Part shown: one piece after another, positions 1-9,643 of the stretch | How the letters are laid out: every line of letters begins with the position of its first letter | How positions within the stretch are numbered: the stretch's first letter is position 1 | Assembly (NCBI GenBank): GCA_001839685.1 | Contig: MLAK01000660.1 | Location: forward strand, 25,305-89,304 | DNA: 64,000 nucleotides | From: Tritrichomonas foetus | Lineage: Eukaryota > Parabasalia > Tritrichomonadida > Tritrichomonadidae | Direction: 5' to 3' | Position numbers and translations under genes: made by a program | The notes under the pieces: model-generated | The model's database searches: none | What the model was told of the DNA's origin: nothing | The model's input: the letters and a program-made list of their open reading frames with translations, nothing else

Positions 1-48
1 ACACAAGAATGACATTGACACAAGAATGGCATTAATACAAGAATGCAG
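1..48. repeat. Short degenerate tandem repeat cut by window edge
   Basis: Three imperfect copies of a unit like acacaagaatgacattg run one after another (about 1-17, 18-36, 37-48). The array probably continues to the left of the window. The rest of 49-258 is AT-rich with no gene seen; it is the 3' flank of the RING-like gene. Confidence 0.6.
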
Positions 49-258
49 AAAATACTCAATTTTTTGAAAATTTGTCGAGCATATTACTATTTTGGAATTC
101 ACCCAATCAATTCATTAGTGTGAGATCCATAAGTTACAAGAGTACACAAACAAAAATAAATAGACAAGATAGACAACATATTTTTTAATCACACACACAA
201 AGAAAAAAACAAAAGAAATCTAACATAAATATATCATCAACCCATGACACATGAACAT

Positions 259-819
259 CTAGAGTTCACTTCTAAGCTTCTGCTCAAGCTCCAGGGCTGT
301 CTTTTGGAGGGCCAGATATGATTTTGTGTAAGAAACAGGGATGTGCGAATGACACTTGGGACATGATGCACTTCGCTTCCCTTCATTCTGAACTTTTTCA
401 ACAATACATCTGAGGTGACACGAAAATCCACAACATGGAGTCGTGATGGACACCTCAAGAATATCATATTTGTGCCCGCAAATAACACATTCCATTGGAG
501 TTGGGTCTGATCCCAATTCTTGCTGTATATCGTTAATGGCCTGATTATCAGATAAGTTCGATGTTTGAGAATATTGATAATTTTGATTTGGAATGAAAGT
601 CTTCCCAATTTTGCGAATGCCGTCAAGTTTTTGTTTCACGTATAATAAAACTCTGTCAGCTTCTTCTGCTGGACTGGGCTGAGGAATTTCATTTTCGGGA
701 TTTAAATCTGTATTTGCTGATTCTGTCGTTTCATGAGAATGAAGATATGTGGGGTACTTCTGAGAGGAATTCAAATGAGAAAAGCTGTCGTTTTTCTCGC
801 TTGTTCGCCGCCTCCTCAT
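259..819 (-). CDS. RING-like zinc-finger protein
   Basis: Encodes 186 residues. The C-terminal third carries a RING-like cysteine/histidine pattern: CVIC (C111, C114), then TTPCCGFSCHLRC, then CPKC (C153, C156). This spacing fits a RING-H2 or RING-variant zinc finger, a fold usually found in E3 ubiquitin ligases, so a ligase role is an inference. The N-terminal half is polar, rich in S, N, E and Q, and probably disordered. I chose the ATG at 819; the open frame reaches 831, but that first codon is TTG. No TCA-type initiator is seen just upstream; an aacttaaaaagttg motif lies 10-25 bases before the ATG. A non-ligase PHD/RING hybrid cannot be excluded. Confidence 0.8.
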   Translation of the reverse strand: MRRRRTSEKNDSFSHLNSSQKYPTYLHSHETTESANTDLNPENEIPQPSPAEEADRVLLYVKQKLDGIRKIGKTFIPNQNYQYSQTSNLSDNQAINDIQQELGSDPTPMECVICGHKYDILEVSITTPCCGFSCHLRCIVEKVQNEGKRSASCPKCHSHIPVSYTKSYLALQKTALELEQKLRSEL

Positions 820-1154
820 TTCCCCTCTCAACTTTTTAAGTTCTAAAAAGGTCCCTCATCGGCCATATATCAATAGAATATTTTTTTTGCCTAATGATAT
901 GAAGTTCTTGACGTCAATCATAAAATAATATTCTTATATGTGACTCACAGGAAATTATCAAGCAAAATTTTCCTAGATAGATATATAATCAGATTTAATC
1001 ATACACGACCTACAAATTGGCCTATTCAAAAATCATAAAATCTTCGAAAAAATGATAAAAAATAAATAATAACATGTTTAATATACTAACAAAGGATATA
1101 TAAAAACAATCGAACTTTCAAAACATAATTGAATTGAAGTAACAAGAAAAATAG
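820..1154. other. Intergenic, no gene seen
   Basis: AT-rich spacer between the RING-like gene start and the end of the large BEACH gene. It holds the promoter region of the former and the 3' flank of the latter. No RNA gene, repeat or ORF of note is seen. Confidence 0.6.
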
Positions 1155-4100
1155 TTATGGAAAATCTTTTGGTATGATGAATATTTTGCCATCGGCAGAT
1201 ACTGCAACAACAGACCCATTTTCATGATTATAACTCAATCCACAAACATTTCCATGACACCTAAAGAAACAGCTGCTGATACTCATTTCATAAACTTCGC
1301 ACGAATAAAGTTGTCCAGTTGAATCTGAAAAAATCAAATAATCAGTTCCTGAAGAACAAGAAGAAAAACTATACATTAGTGAAATTGCCATTCGTATTGG
1401 CCTTTTAGTAACTAGCTCACCATTTACAGTAAAGACAAACAAATATCTTTTTTCTACACCAGCTTCAATAAAAGTTGCATAAACAACAATGAAGCCGAAT
1501 GATTGTGTTACTAAAAGCAATTTTGGCTTACATTTATTCAAATTGATAACTTTACTTATTGTGCATTTTGTTAATGATGATAAAATAATGAAGCCATCAT
1601 TAGTCCCATTAACAATCAATTGATGTCTTTCACTAATGTGAACGCAGGGTAGTTTACTTCGATATGATGGAATTGATGCAATCTGATCTAATTGGGAAAA
1701 AACCGTTTGCTTTATTGCTGTTTTTTGAACTTTTGTAACTTTATAAACATTTACTATGGCATTTCTACAAGCAATAGCAACATAATTTTCACTTCCATGA
1801 ATTGCAGTGGCTTCATTAAGTGGGGTTTCTATCTTTTGGTAATTTGTTGTCAATGAAGTTAGTGCTAAAACAGTCATTTCAGCTTTACCAACACACGAAA
1901 TAACAAATGTTGATGGTTTGATTAAATGGATGAGTGGTCTTTGATCATATTTTGGAAATGTTCCTTTCTTTAAGGCTTTAGATTGAACAGATAGTTCAAA
2001 ATAATCTTTAAATTGATTGGTTATTTCCGAATATGATGTTCTTTTTCGTGATCTCTTTACGGTTTTTGGACTAATTGTATAATAATAAAGTTTGGAGTCA
2101 TTTGTAACTGCTGTAACAATAATTTTCTTTCCTGGTGCAGAAGTAATATATGCAACAAGCAACGAAGCTGAGTCTGTTGGAATTGTGTGAGCTTGGCAAA
2201 ATGTGAACAATGTCAGTGCTTTAAAGCGTTTTGGATGTGGTTCATTAAAAAGTTTTAGATTTGGATCATTTTGTTTCTCACCCCATACAATATTAATGAA
2301 TTCATCCAATTGTTCAGAGAAATAATCAGATTCTAAAGCTTTCCGCATTTTATAGACAAAATCCAAAGGTGATTTGGCCCATTTGGGTAGAACAACATCA
2401 TCATTTTTATTTTCATAATTTTTTCCTAAATTGCTTTCTGTGTCGTTGTCATATGAGCGATGAAGGTGCTTCATGTTTAATGAAAAGTCAATATTTTCAC
2501 TGTTGATGAGAAATGAAGAAGATGAATAGAATTCTGGAATAATTAAATTCTCATATCTCAAATATTTTTCTATAGAAGTGAATTGATCAGTTTCAGGAGC
2601 AAATTTTCCATTATACGTGAAAACATGAAGTGTTGTAAATGGCTCAATTCGAACCAATGTATTAATGACTTTTTGTGATTGAATACAACATGTATCAATT
2701 GTACAATTTGAATAATCACGATAAACTTGAGGATCATTTAAATTAAGTTCTTCTGAAGTAAAATCGCATAAAACATTTGGAAAAACATGATATTGAAATA
2801 AGTTTTTAAATGAATGGCTACTTATCATATTTAAATGCATTAAATATTCAAAATTCGTGATATCCCGATGAACCCATTTCTCAGTTATATTTAAACTACT
2901 GAGGTAGGCTATTGGATCGATTGTTTGAAGGCTTACCAGATTTGGCATTGACAAATGCGACAATTTTGCTAAAATTTGAAGAGAATCTTGTTTTGGAAAA
3001 TCAATGAAATAATTTTTTCCATTAATTAGGAAAATTTCAATGGCACTTGGAATATTTTTAAGTTTTCGGAAATATATAGAATGAATTTCATCATTATTTA
3101 TAACAATTTTCTTTATCTTCGACTGGATTTCAATATAACTATCAAATACTTTAAAATTAGCTTTCATTTGTCTTTCAATACTAATAGTTTCACATTTATA
3201 AGTGAATAATACACTTTTGTGATTGGGTTTCTGTTCATTAGAATCACTTATTAAATTATCATTACTACTCTTTAAGTCAAAAATCGAATCTGACGATTTA
3301 TTTAAATCAGCTTCATCAAATCTTGATGATTGATAATTATCGAATTTCCAATTCCTTTTCATTTTAATTAAACAATCTCCAGGATGCGAACAAAAATCTT
3401 TTTTCCAATGAATCAAACAATTATTATTTGTGTTCCATGGTGCTCGATCAAATGAAAGCACTCTCCACAAATGTTCCCATTTCTTTAAATCATACTCTTC
3501 TTTTCTTCTTATTTCTTCAAGTTGATATTCTGTTGATCGACTTGAAACTTCAATGATTGAATCAGCTATCAATGAAAAAATTCCAAGAGATTTTGTCCAA
3601 TTGTTTAAATAAAAATGTTCTAAAGATGATGGCAAATTCAAAATTGGGCCAATAACTTCATTAATTTGCAATTGATTCATTTCTATCAAAGGAACAGTTG
3701 AAACCGTGAAAAATGAAGTAACTGACGGAAATGGTAATTCACTATTTACTTTATAAGATTCATAATTTACTAATGCTCTTAATGGGGAATCAGTAACTTC
3801 TAATTTAATAATTTGATTAATGGTCAATGATAAATCACAACAATTCGAATTTGAACGGATTAAAATTGCTAAAAGAACAAGAATTTCATTAATTCGAGAA
3901 ATATCTGGCTTCTTAAGGTACAAATCTATGCATTTAATAACTGTATCAACATCTTCCCACTCTTCAGTGATGGTTAATCGCAAATTAAATTTAAATTCAC
4001 TTTGACGAGAATTATATTTTGTTATTTTTTCATATATATTTGATGGTTTTAATGCTTGACGATCAAAAACTTTTGTAACAGGAATTTTTACGTTAAGTGT

Positions 4101-7100
4101 TTTTTGATTATTGGTTGTTTTTTGTTTCTTTAAAACTTGAAATACGTTTAAATGATTCGAGTCACCTAGCGGATTTTGATATCCAAAAGAACCAAATCTT
4201 CTTAGTCCAGATGAAACTATTTTCTGACTATATGATTGCATTGAACTTATCTTTTTAAATGGATTTGTTTCAATATATGGTGAATTATTTATCATTTCAT
4301 TAAGTGGAGCATTCATAGGGTTAACTCTAAAAAGAACAAAATGTGTTACTAGATCAAGAATAGGTGTCAAATTTTGGGTCAATGAAATCGCAATGCTTAA
4401 AAATTGACTTTTCATAGAATCTGATGGCAAAGATAAAACATGCCCCATATAATCTATCATTGCAACAATGTTAATCCAATATTTTTCATCACATTCGGCC
4501 AAAAATTTCAAAATTTTGAGTTTTGTGGTAGTTCTTTTAACTTTGTAGCAAATTGCAATTGGCCACATGCACCAACTGTTATGAACGCAAAATGCAGGAG
4601 AAGGTTGAATGGATTCAATATACAAAATAATTCTTTTTTCATCAATTGTAGCAGCAAGCCATAAACAAGTTGACAAAAGTTCAAATACCCCTCGATTCAT
4701 CATTATTGCTGTCACACGCTGAAGAAGGTTTTCACTCGAATCTTCAAGAGAAAGTTGGTGATTTACAATATCGACAAATTCAATAATAGTCATTGATGTC
4801 ACAAACTTTTGATGAATTAAAATTACCATTACATCAATTGTTTCAGATAAAATAATTGGATTCTTGAAATTCATTAAATATAAAATCATTGTCAAGTTTT
4901 TTAATGATTCTTTTAGTGAATTTAAAGGAGAAGCTTCACACATTGCTATATGTTTCAATAATGAAAGTAAATTTTCAATTTGATATGGATCTTTACAATT
5001 TAAAATATGAGAAATAAATGATATTAAATCATCATCATTTAATTCAACCATAGCCATTTGATAAGCAATTTCGCAAAGACATTTTCTATACTTTGTAATA
5101 GATGAATGATCAAATTCGTTATGTCTTGGAACAAACGTATGCTGTGGTTCATCATAATAGTAGTAAAGTGAAAGTGTGTTAATGATGTCTTTGAAACGTA
5201 AATTGGCAGTTGTTTTACTAAACAACGCTGCAGGAAACAAAGAACGACTCCAATGCCTCACAATTAATAAATGATTTTTACTTGAACTTTGAATCCATAA
5301 GGATGTATTGAACAAAAGTTTTTGGAAAATTTGAGTTTGAAGAGGAGTATATGAAATATTTTGATAAAGTGAAAACAATTTTGAATACAGTTTGTATGTC
5401 AAGTTTGCTGGTGATGATTCCATTAAGAGATGTGATATTACACTAATTCCATCTGAGTGATATAATTCTTGTTGTGATGTTATTGATGACACCAAAATTG
5501 AACCAAACATTTCCAAAGCCAATTCTGCACAATTGATGAAAGGTTTTCCATTTGTGAAATTCAGATCATTTTGTGCAAAGAGTGGAATAAATGTATCAAT
5601 TTTGCAAGATGACAGTAAAACATCGGTGAAATTAGGTGTTTGTTTTAACTGTACATCTTTAGAGATTTCTAATGTATCAATAACACTATTGATCAAATCC
5701 ATTCTTAGTCTACTGTTTTGATTAGTCGTTCTAACTATTGCATGGGCAACAGCTGGTGTATCGGTCAATCTTGGACCAAGTTCGCATATTTGTGCAATTT
5801 CTGCTTCTTTTAAAACAGGAAAAAATCCAAAAGATGCCATTAATGCTGGTTGCTTTACATCTTCTGCACTATCAAATATTGCTCCACCAACAGTTATTGA
5901 TAATGGACCTGTAGAAAATTCATTTTTAGGAAATGTTAAAACACGGATAAATTTACAATTAACTATGATATTGGCAGCACTTGTTGGATTTTCAGATGTG
6001 AATTCAATGCATAAAGATGACCAGTTTCCACAAGGAAGTGGGGTTTCAGAAATTCCAGTTGATTTGGTCGATTTCTTTGTAATTTCTAGCACAATCTGTG
6101 TCAGATTTAATGATACATTAATTTTGATCTGATTTCCTTGATCATACAGTGAAAATAACAAGGGTCGGTTTTGTGCAGAAGTTGGTGAGTCAAGATAAAT
6201 CCAAGAAATAAAAACAAATCCGGGATTTAAAATATTTGCATGTTCAAAATTCAAAGTTGACTGAACACCTTTACTAATTAAAGGGAAAAATGCTGATGGA
6301 TTATGTGATGTTCTAGATATGACCGACGAAAATGTTTTAATAAATCTTGGCTGGAAAATTGATACTTTTTTCTCACCATTATCATCAATCACTGTAAATA
6401 ATGAAATTAATTGATGAACTAAAGCGACAGATGAAATAACACTTGAAATAATGCTTAATAAAGATAAACAATTAATTACAACTTGGTTTTTGTCATTTGT
6501 ATCTGATTTTAATTCATTTAAGACATCAATAAAATAAAAATCTACTTTCCCTCGATGACAAGCAATGCAATTATCTCGTGCAAATTCACAAAGTTTCTTG
6601 ATGAATATAATTGCATCCAAAAATAAAGCATTTTGTGAATTCCTAAAAAGTTTTAGGAAAAAGCGAGTAAATTTTGGTTCACGAATGATAAAGTTTGGTA
6701 ACAATGAAGGTGTAACAGCACCTGCAATTAATTGTTCAGCTTTTCCAAACATTGAAGAAGGAAGTTTCCAATTTTCAAAAATTGGAGTAGCACTTTCAAA
6801 CATTGATACAATTGATTCAGTAATTTGATTTGCTGGTGATGTTACAGCGAAAAACACCAAAATTTGCATGAATATATCGAAAACTAAGTTTTTCTTATCG
6901 TCTCCTTCATTATTTGAATTTAATTTACTCGCAAGAGTTTTCAATGAAGTTGCAATTGTTTCACAATTTACAATTAACACTTGAAGTGCCTGAGATTTAC
7001 TGATTGCAACTTCATTCAACATACACATGATGTCATAAAAAACATGAAGCGCATTAATTGAAGGAAATGACTCAGACGCTGTTTTTAAAGCGTTTGCAAT

Positions 7101-8996
7101 ACTCAGAGCAATTTTTATACCTTTACCATCAATTTTTAATAATTCAAATTGAATATGTCTTAAAATAAAACTTCGGAGTGCTTCTTCAAATAAGAAAGAA
7201 TTGATACAAACAGCTAAAAACCAATCATCATCGAAAAATTCATTTGCAAAACTCGGAACTGCTAATAATCTGGATAAAATTACGAAAATACTTGCACGAG
7301 CATTTTGAATATTCTTATTAGCATGTTCTATATTTCCATATGAAATTTCTGCATTTAATAAACTTCTACAAAATTTCATTTTAATCTTATTGGATGAATT
7401 AATTTCGATATGACTTGTACGATAAAGAAATTCCATTATTATTACGGGCTTGTTGGCAAATTTTTCAACCGCTTCTGCAAAATAATTTAAACGATAAAAA
7501 AATTCAAAAATATCCGATCTTATTGAAGAGATCACTTCAAAAAATGAAGAATTTGAAAATTTGTTGATTTTAGAATCAAATATTGGTGATTGCACAAGGG
7601 CATTGAAAGCAATTTCAATGTCAAAATTGAGTGAATTACAACAAGAAATCAAATTTAAGTAAATTAAAACCATTTCTAAATAAAAATCTGTTCGTTCAAT
7701 TTTAAATAACAACTGGGAAAAAGAATTTATAAAGATGATTGATATTTCATTGTTTTTATTCAATGCTCCAGATAAAATGTTAACCATCTCCAATATATTC
7801 TCAGGAAGCTTAGAAATAAGATCTTTATGCTCAGGAAAAGACACAGAGTTTTCAAAATCGAATTTCTTCAAAGTATTTTTTTCAGCATTAAATCCAAAAG
7901 AAATATCATAATTGGTATCCAATTTTAAATCTTCAATTATTTCATTATTTCTATGAATATCATGATTATTATCAATTGCTTGTTCATTTAAAGCACTACT
8001 ATTTTCCTGTAAGTTAGTGTTAGAATTCGAATTTTTTAATATTTGATGAAAATTAAAGCATGGTTTATATTCGGTCAAAACTGCAAAAATATCTTCAGGA
8101 AAAGCTTTAAAATACTTTTCTAAAAATGAAACAGGTAGAAATTGAATAATATTTGAGAAAAAAGTGATTGAATTAATATTGAGTGAATGAATGCTGGTTG
8201 ATAAAATGTCAACAAGCTCTTCAATAATTTCAACAGGAATATTTTCATTTCGAGTGTTGATGTAATTTTCAAAAAATGAATATAAATCCAAAGCTGTCTT
8301 ATTAATAAGTGTTGCTGAAAATCTACAAACTACCTTTTTGGCTGCTCTAACTAACAAACTATACATTTCTTCAGGAACATCAGAATTGTTTGTAAAAAAT
8401 GAAAAAACAATTCCATGAATGTGATCGACAACATCTAAAGAGATAATATTTATATATAATGAATAGTAATAATAGAATGCTGATAGTAAGAGTGGCTTTA
8501 AAGCAACAATATCCATATATTGACAGAACGATTGAAGCAAAAAAGGAAAAATTTCAGATTCAGTTTTTTCATATTCTGAAAACCAACTTACAAATAAATA
8601 TAAAGAAGCATAACCTGCAGCATAACGAGAGTTGTTCTCATTGAATGGATTTGCAGCCAATAATTGGACGATTTCAAGATCATATGGAATTGCAAATTGA
8701 CATTGTTTGAGAATCCCGGAAATTATTTCATGACTTTGTTTGTTGATTTCAATGCGAGCTGCTGCGAATAATTTCTTAAAATTTCGAACATCAAATTGAG
8801 CGAGGGAAATTGTATTTAAAAAATCTTTCAAAATCAACGGAATTGATGTTAGCGAATTTGTTTGAGGTGGTTTCATCGATATAATAGAAATAAAAAGGTC
8901 AGGAGGAGACAGAAGCGTTTTGCTCCTCATTGTATGAGCGGACAACTTTTTGAAAACATCTCTTTCACTTTTTTCATTGAAGGTTAATTCATTCAT
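1155..8996 (-). CDS. Large BEACH-domain protein (2613 aa)
   Basis: A giant scaffold of the BEACH family (LYST/neurobeachin/LRBA type), whose known members act in vesicle traffic and membrane dynamics. Domain order: a long alpha-helical N-terminal solenoid; a concanavalin A-like segment around residues 900-1045; the conserved W-rich pre-BEACH stretch WRVLSFDRAPW near 1842; a PH-like region about 1925-2015; BEACH about 2035-2300 with NFEYLMHLNMISS, LFQYHVFPNVL, YRDYS, RIEPFTTLHVF, LIIPEFY and VLPKWAKSPLDFV; then WD40-like blades to the C-terminus. The ATG at 8996 follows a caactttttaa motif directly. It lies on the strand opposite to the second BEACH gene at 23.2 kb and differs from it greatly in sequence, so they are old paralogues. 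Which human BEACH protein it corresponds to cannot be decided by eye. Confidence 0.93.
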   Translation of the reverse strand: MNELTFNEKSERDVFKKLSAHTMRSKTLLSPPDLFISIISMKPPQTNSLTSIPLILKDFLNTISLAQFDVRNFKKLFAAARIEINKQSHEIISGILKQCQFAIPYDLEIVQLLAANPFNENNSRYAAGYASLYLFVSWFSEYEKTESEIFPFLLQSFCQYMDIVALKPLLLSAFYYYYSLYINIISLDVVDHIHGIVFSFFTNNSDVPEEMYSLLVRAAKKVVCRFSATLINKTALDLYSFFENYINTRNENIPVEIIEELVDILSTSIHSLNINSITFFSNIIQFLPVSFLEKYFKAFPEDIFAVLTEYKPCFNFHQILKNSNSNTNLQENSSALNEQAIDNNHDIHRNNEIIEDLKLDTNYDISFGFNAEKNTLKKFDFENSVSFPEHKDLISKLPENILEMVNILSGALNKNNEISIIFINSFSQLLFKIERTDFYLEMVLIYLNLISCCNSLNFDIEIAFNALVQSPIFDSKINKFSNSSFFEVISSIRSDIFEFFYRLNYFAEAVEKFANKPVIIMEFLYRTSHIEINSSNKIKMKFCRSLLNAEISYGNIEHANKNIQNARASIFVILSRLLAVPSFANEFFDDDWFLAVCINSFLFEEALRSFILRHIQFELLKIDGKGIKIALSIANALKTASESFPSINALHVFYDIMCMLNEVAISKSQALQVLIVNCETIATSLKTLASKLNSNNEGDDKKNLVFDIFMQILVFFAVTSPANQITESIVSMFESATPIFENWKLPSSMFGKAEQLIAGAVTPSLLPNFIIREPKFTRFFLKLFRNSQNALFLDAIIFIKKLCEFARDNCIACHRGKVDFYFIDVLNELKSDTNDKNQVVINCLSLLSIISSVISSVALVHQLISLFTVIDDNGEKKVSIFQPRFIKTFSSVISRTSHNPSAFFPLISKGVQSTLNFEHANILNPGFVFISWIYLDSPTSAQNRPLLFSLYDQGNQIKINVSLNLTQIVLEITKKSTKSTGISETPLPCGNWSSLCIEFTSENPTSAANIIVNCKFIRVLTFPKNEFSTGPLSITVGGAIFDSAEDVKQPALMASFGFFPVLKEAEIAQICELGPRLTDTPAVAHAIVRTTNQNSRLRMDLINSVIDTLEISKDVQLKQTPNFTDVLLSSCKIDTFIPLFAQNDLNFTNGKPFINCAELALEMFGSILVSSITSQQELYHSDGISVISHLLMESSPANLTYKLYSKLFSLYQNISYTPLQTQIFQKLLFNTSLWIQSSSKNHLLIVRHWSRSLFPAALFSKTTANLRFKDIINTLSLYYYYDEPQHTFVPRHNEFDHSSITKYRKCLCEIAYQMAMVELNDDDLISFISHILNCKDPYQIENLLSLLKHIAMCEASPLNSLKESLKNLTMILYLMNFKNPIILSETIDVMVILIHQKFVTSMTIIEFVDIVNHQLSLEDSSENLLQRVTAIMMNRGVFELLSTCLWLAATIDEKRIILYIESIQPSPAFCVHNSWCMWPIAICYKVKRTTTKLKILKFLAECDEKYWINIVAMIDYMGHVLSLPSDSMKSQFLSIAISLTQNLTPILDLVTHFVLFRVNPMNAPLNEMINNSPYIETNPFKKISSMQSYSQKIVSSGLRRFGSFGYQNPLGDSNHLNVFQVLKKQKTTNNQKTLNVKIPVTKVFDRQALKPSNIYEKITKYNSRQSEFKFNLRLTITEEWEDVDTVIKCIDLYLKKPDISRINEILVLLAILIRSNSNCCDLSLTINQIIKLEVTDSPLRALVNYESYKVNSELPFPSVTSFFTVSTVPLIEMNQLQINEVIGPILNLPSSLEHFYLNNWTKSLGIFSLIADSIIEVSSRSTEYQLEEIRRKEEYDLKKWEHLWRVLSFDRAPWNTNNNCLIHWKKDFCSHPGDCLIKMKRNWKFDNYQSSRFDEADLNKSSDSIFDLKSSNDNLISDSNEQKPNHKSVLFTYKCETISIERQMKANFKVFDSYIEIQSKIKKIVINNDEIHSIYFRKLKNIPSAIEIFLINGKNYFIDFPKQDSLQILAKLSHLSMPNLVSLQTIDPIAYLSSLNITEKWVHRDITNFEYLMHLNMISSHSFKNLFQYHVFPNVLCDFTSEELNLNDPQVYRDYSNCTIDTCCIQSQKVINTLVRIEPFTTLHVFTYNGKFAPETDQFTSIEKYLRYENLIIPEFYSSSSFLINSENIDFSLNMKHLHRSYDNDTESNLGKNYENKNDDVVLPKWAKSPLDFVYKMRKALESDYFSEQLDEFINIVWGEKQNDPNLKLFNEPHPKRFKALTLFTFCQAHTIPTDSASLLVAYITSAPGKKIIVTAVTNDSKLYYYTISPKTVKRSRKRTSYSEITNQFKDYFELSVQSKALKKGTFPKYDQRPLIHLIKPSTFVISCVGKAEMTVLALTSLTTNYQKIETPLNEATAIHGSENYVAIACRNAIVNVYKVTKVQKTAIKQTVFSQLDQIASIPSYRSKLPCVHISERHQLIVNGTNDGFIILSSLTKCTISKVINLNKCKPKLLLVTQSFGFIVVYATFIEAGVEKRYLFVFTVNGELVTKRPIRMAISLMYSFSSCSSGTDYLIFSDSTGQLYSCEVYEMSISSCFFRCHGNVCGLSYNHENGSVVAVSADGKIFIIPKDFP

Positions 8997-9643
8997 TTAA
9001 AAAGTTGTGTTTTTGAATTTATCGCTTCACTTATTTCTACACATCTGACAACACTTACTTAAGTATTGATTTCATTTTTGCAATATAATAAAATAATCAA
9101 AGAAAGGAGAAATCAAATACAAAATCAAAAAATATCTCAGTGAAATTAAATACCTAATGATTAGATTGATATTTTACTGTCAACATCAGACATATTTTGA
9201 ATTTTTACAGAAATCATGACTTTATGATTATCATGATTTAATCAAACTGGATAAAAAAAAAAAAAAAAAACGAGCTCTGGAAACACTCAAAATTTACCCA
9301 TTGGATCATCTGTTGAAATAGCTATTTTCCAAAAGAAAAAAGCACATTGTAAAAATCAAATTTTAATCATTTTATTCTTTCGAAAAGTTTCCAATAAAAT
9401 AGTATCCAAATACATTTTTATTCGAGATAATTATAATCAATTTAAACCAACGATATTTAATCGAAATAATGATAAACATGAAAAGTTGAAGAGAGTTTCG
9501 AGGCACATGATGCCGGGCGATTTATTAGGTATTGCGATACATTCTTATCAATCTATGATATTATTTGTATTTATATAAAGTGTAATATAATGAATTCAAA
9601 CATTTTGTTTAATGAAATAAACAATACAAACACATAATTTTGA
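8997..9643. other. Intergenic with A-tract, no gene seen
   Basis: About 650 bases of AT-rich spacer holding an uninterrupted A run near 9253-9270. It includes the promoter of the BEACH gene and the 3' flank of the TKL kinase. I see no coding or RNA feature. Confidence 0.6.
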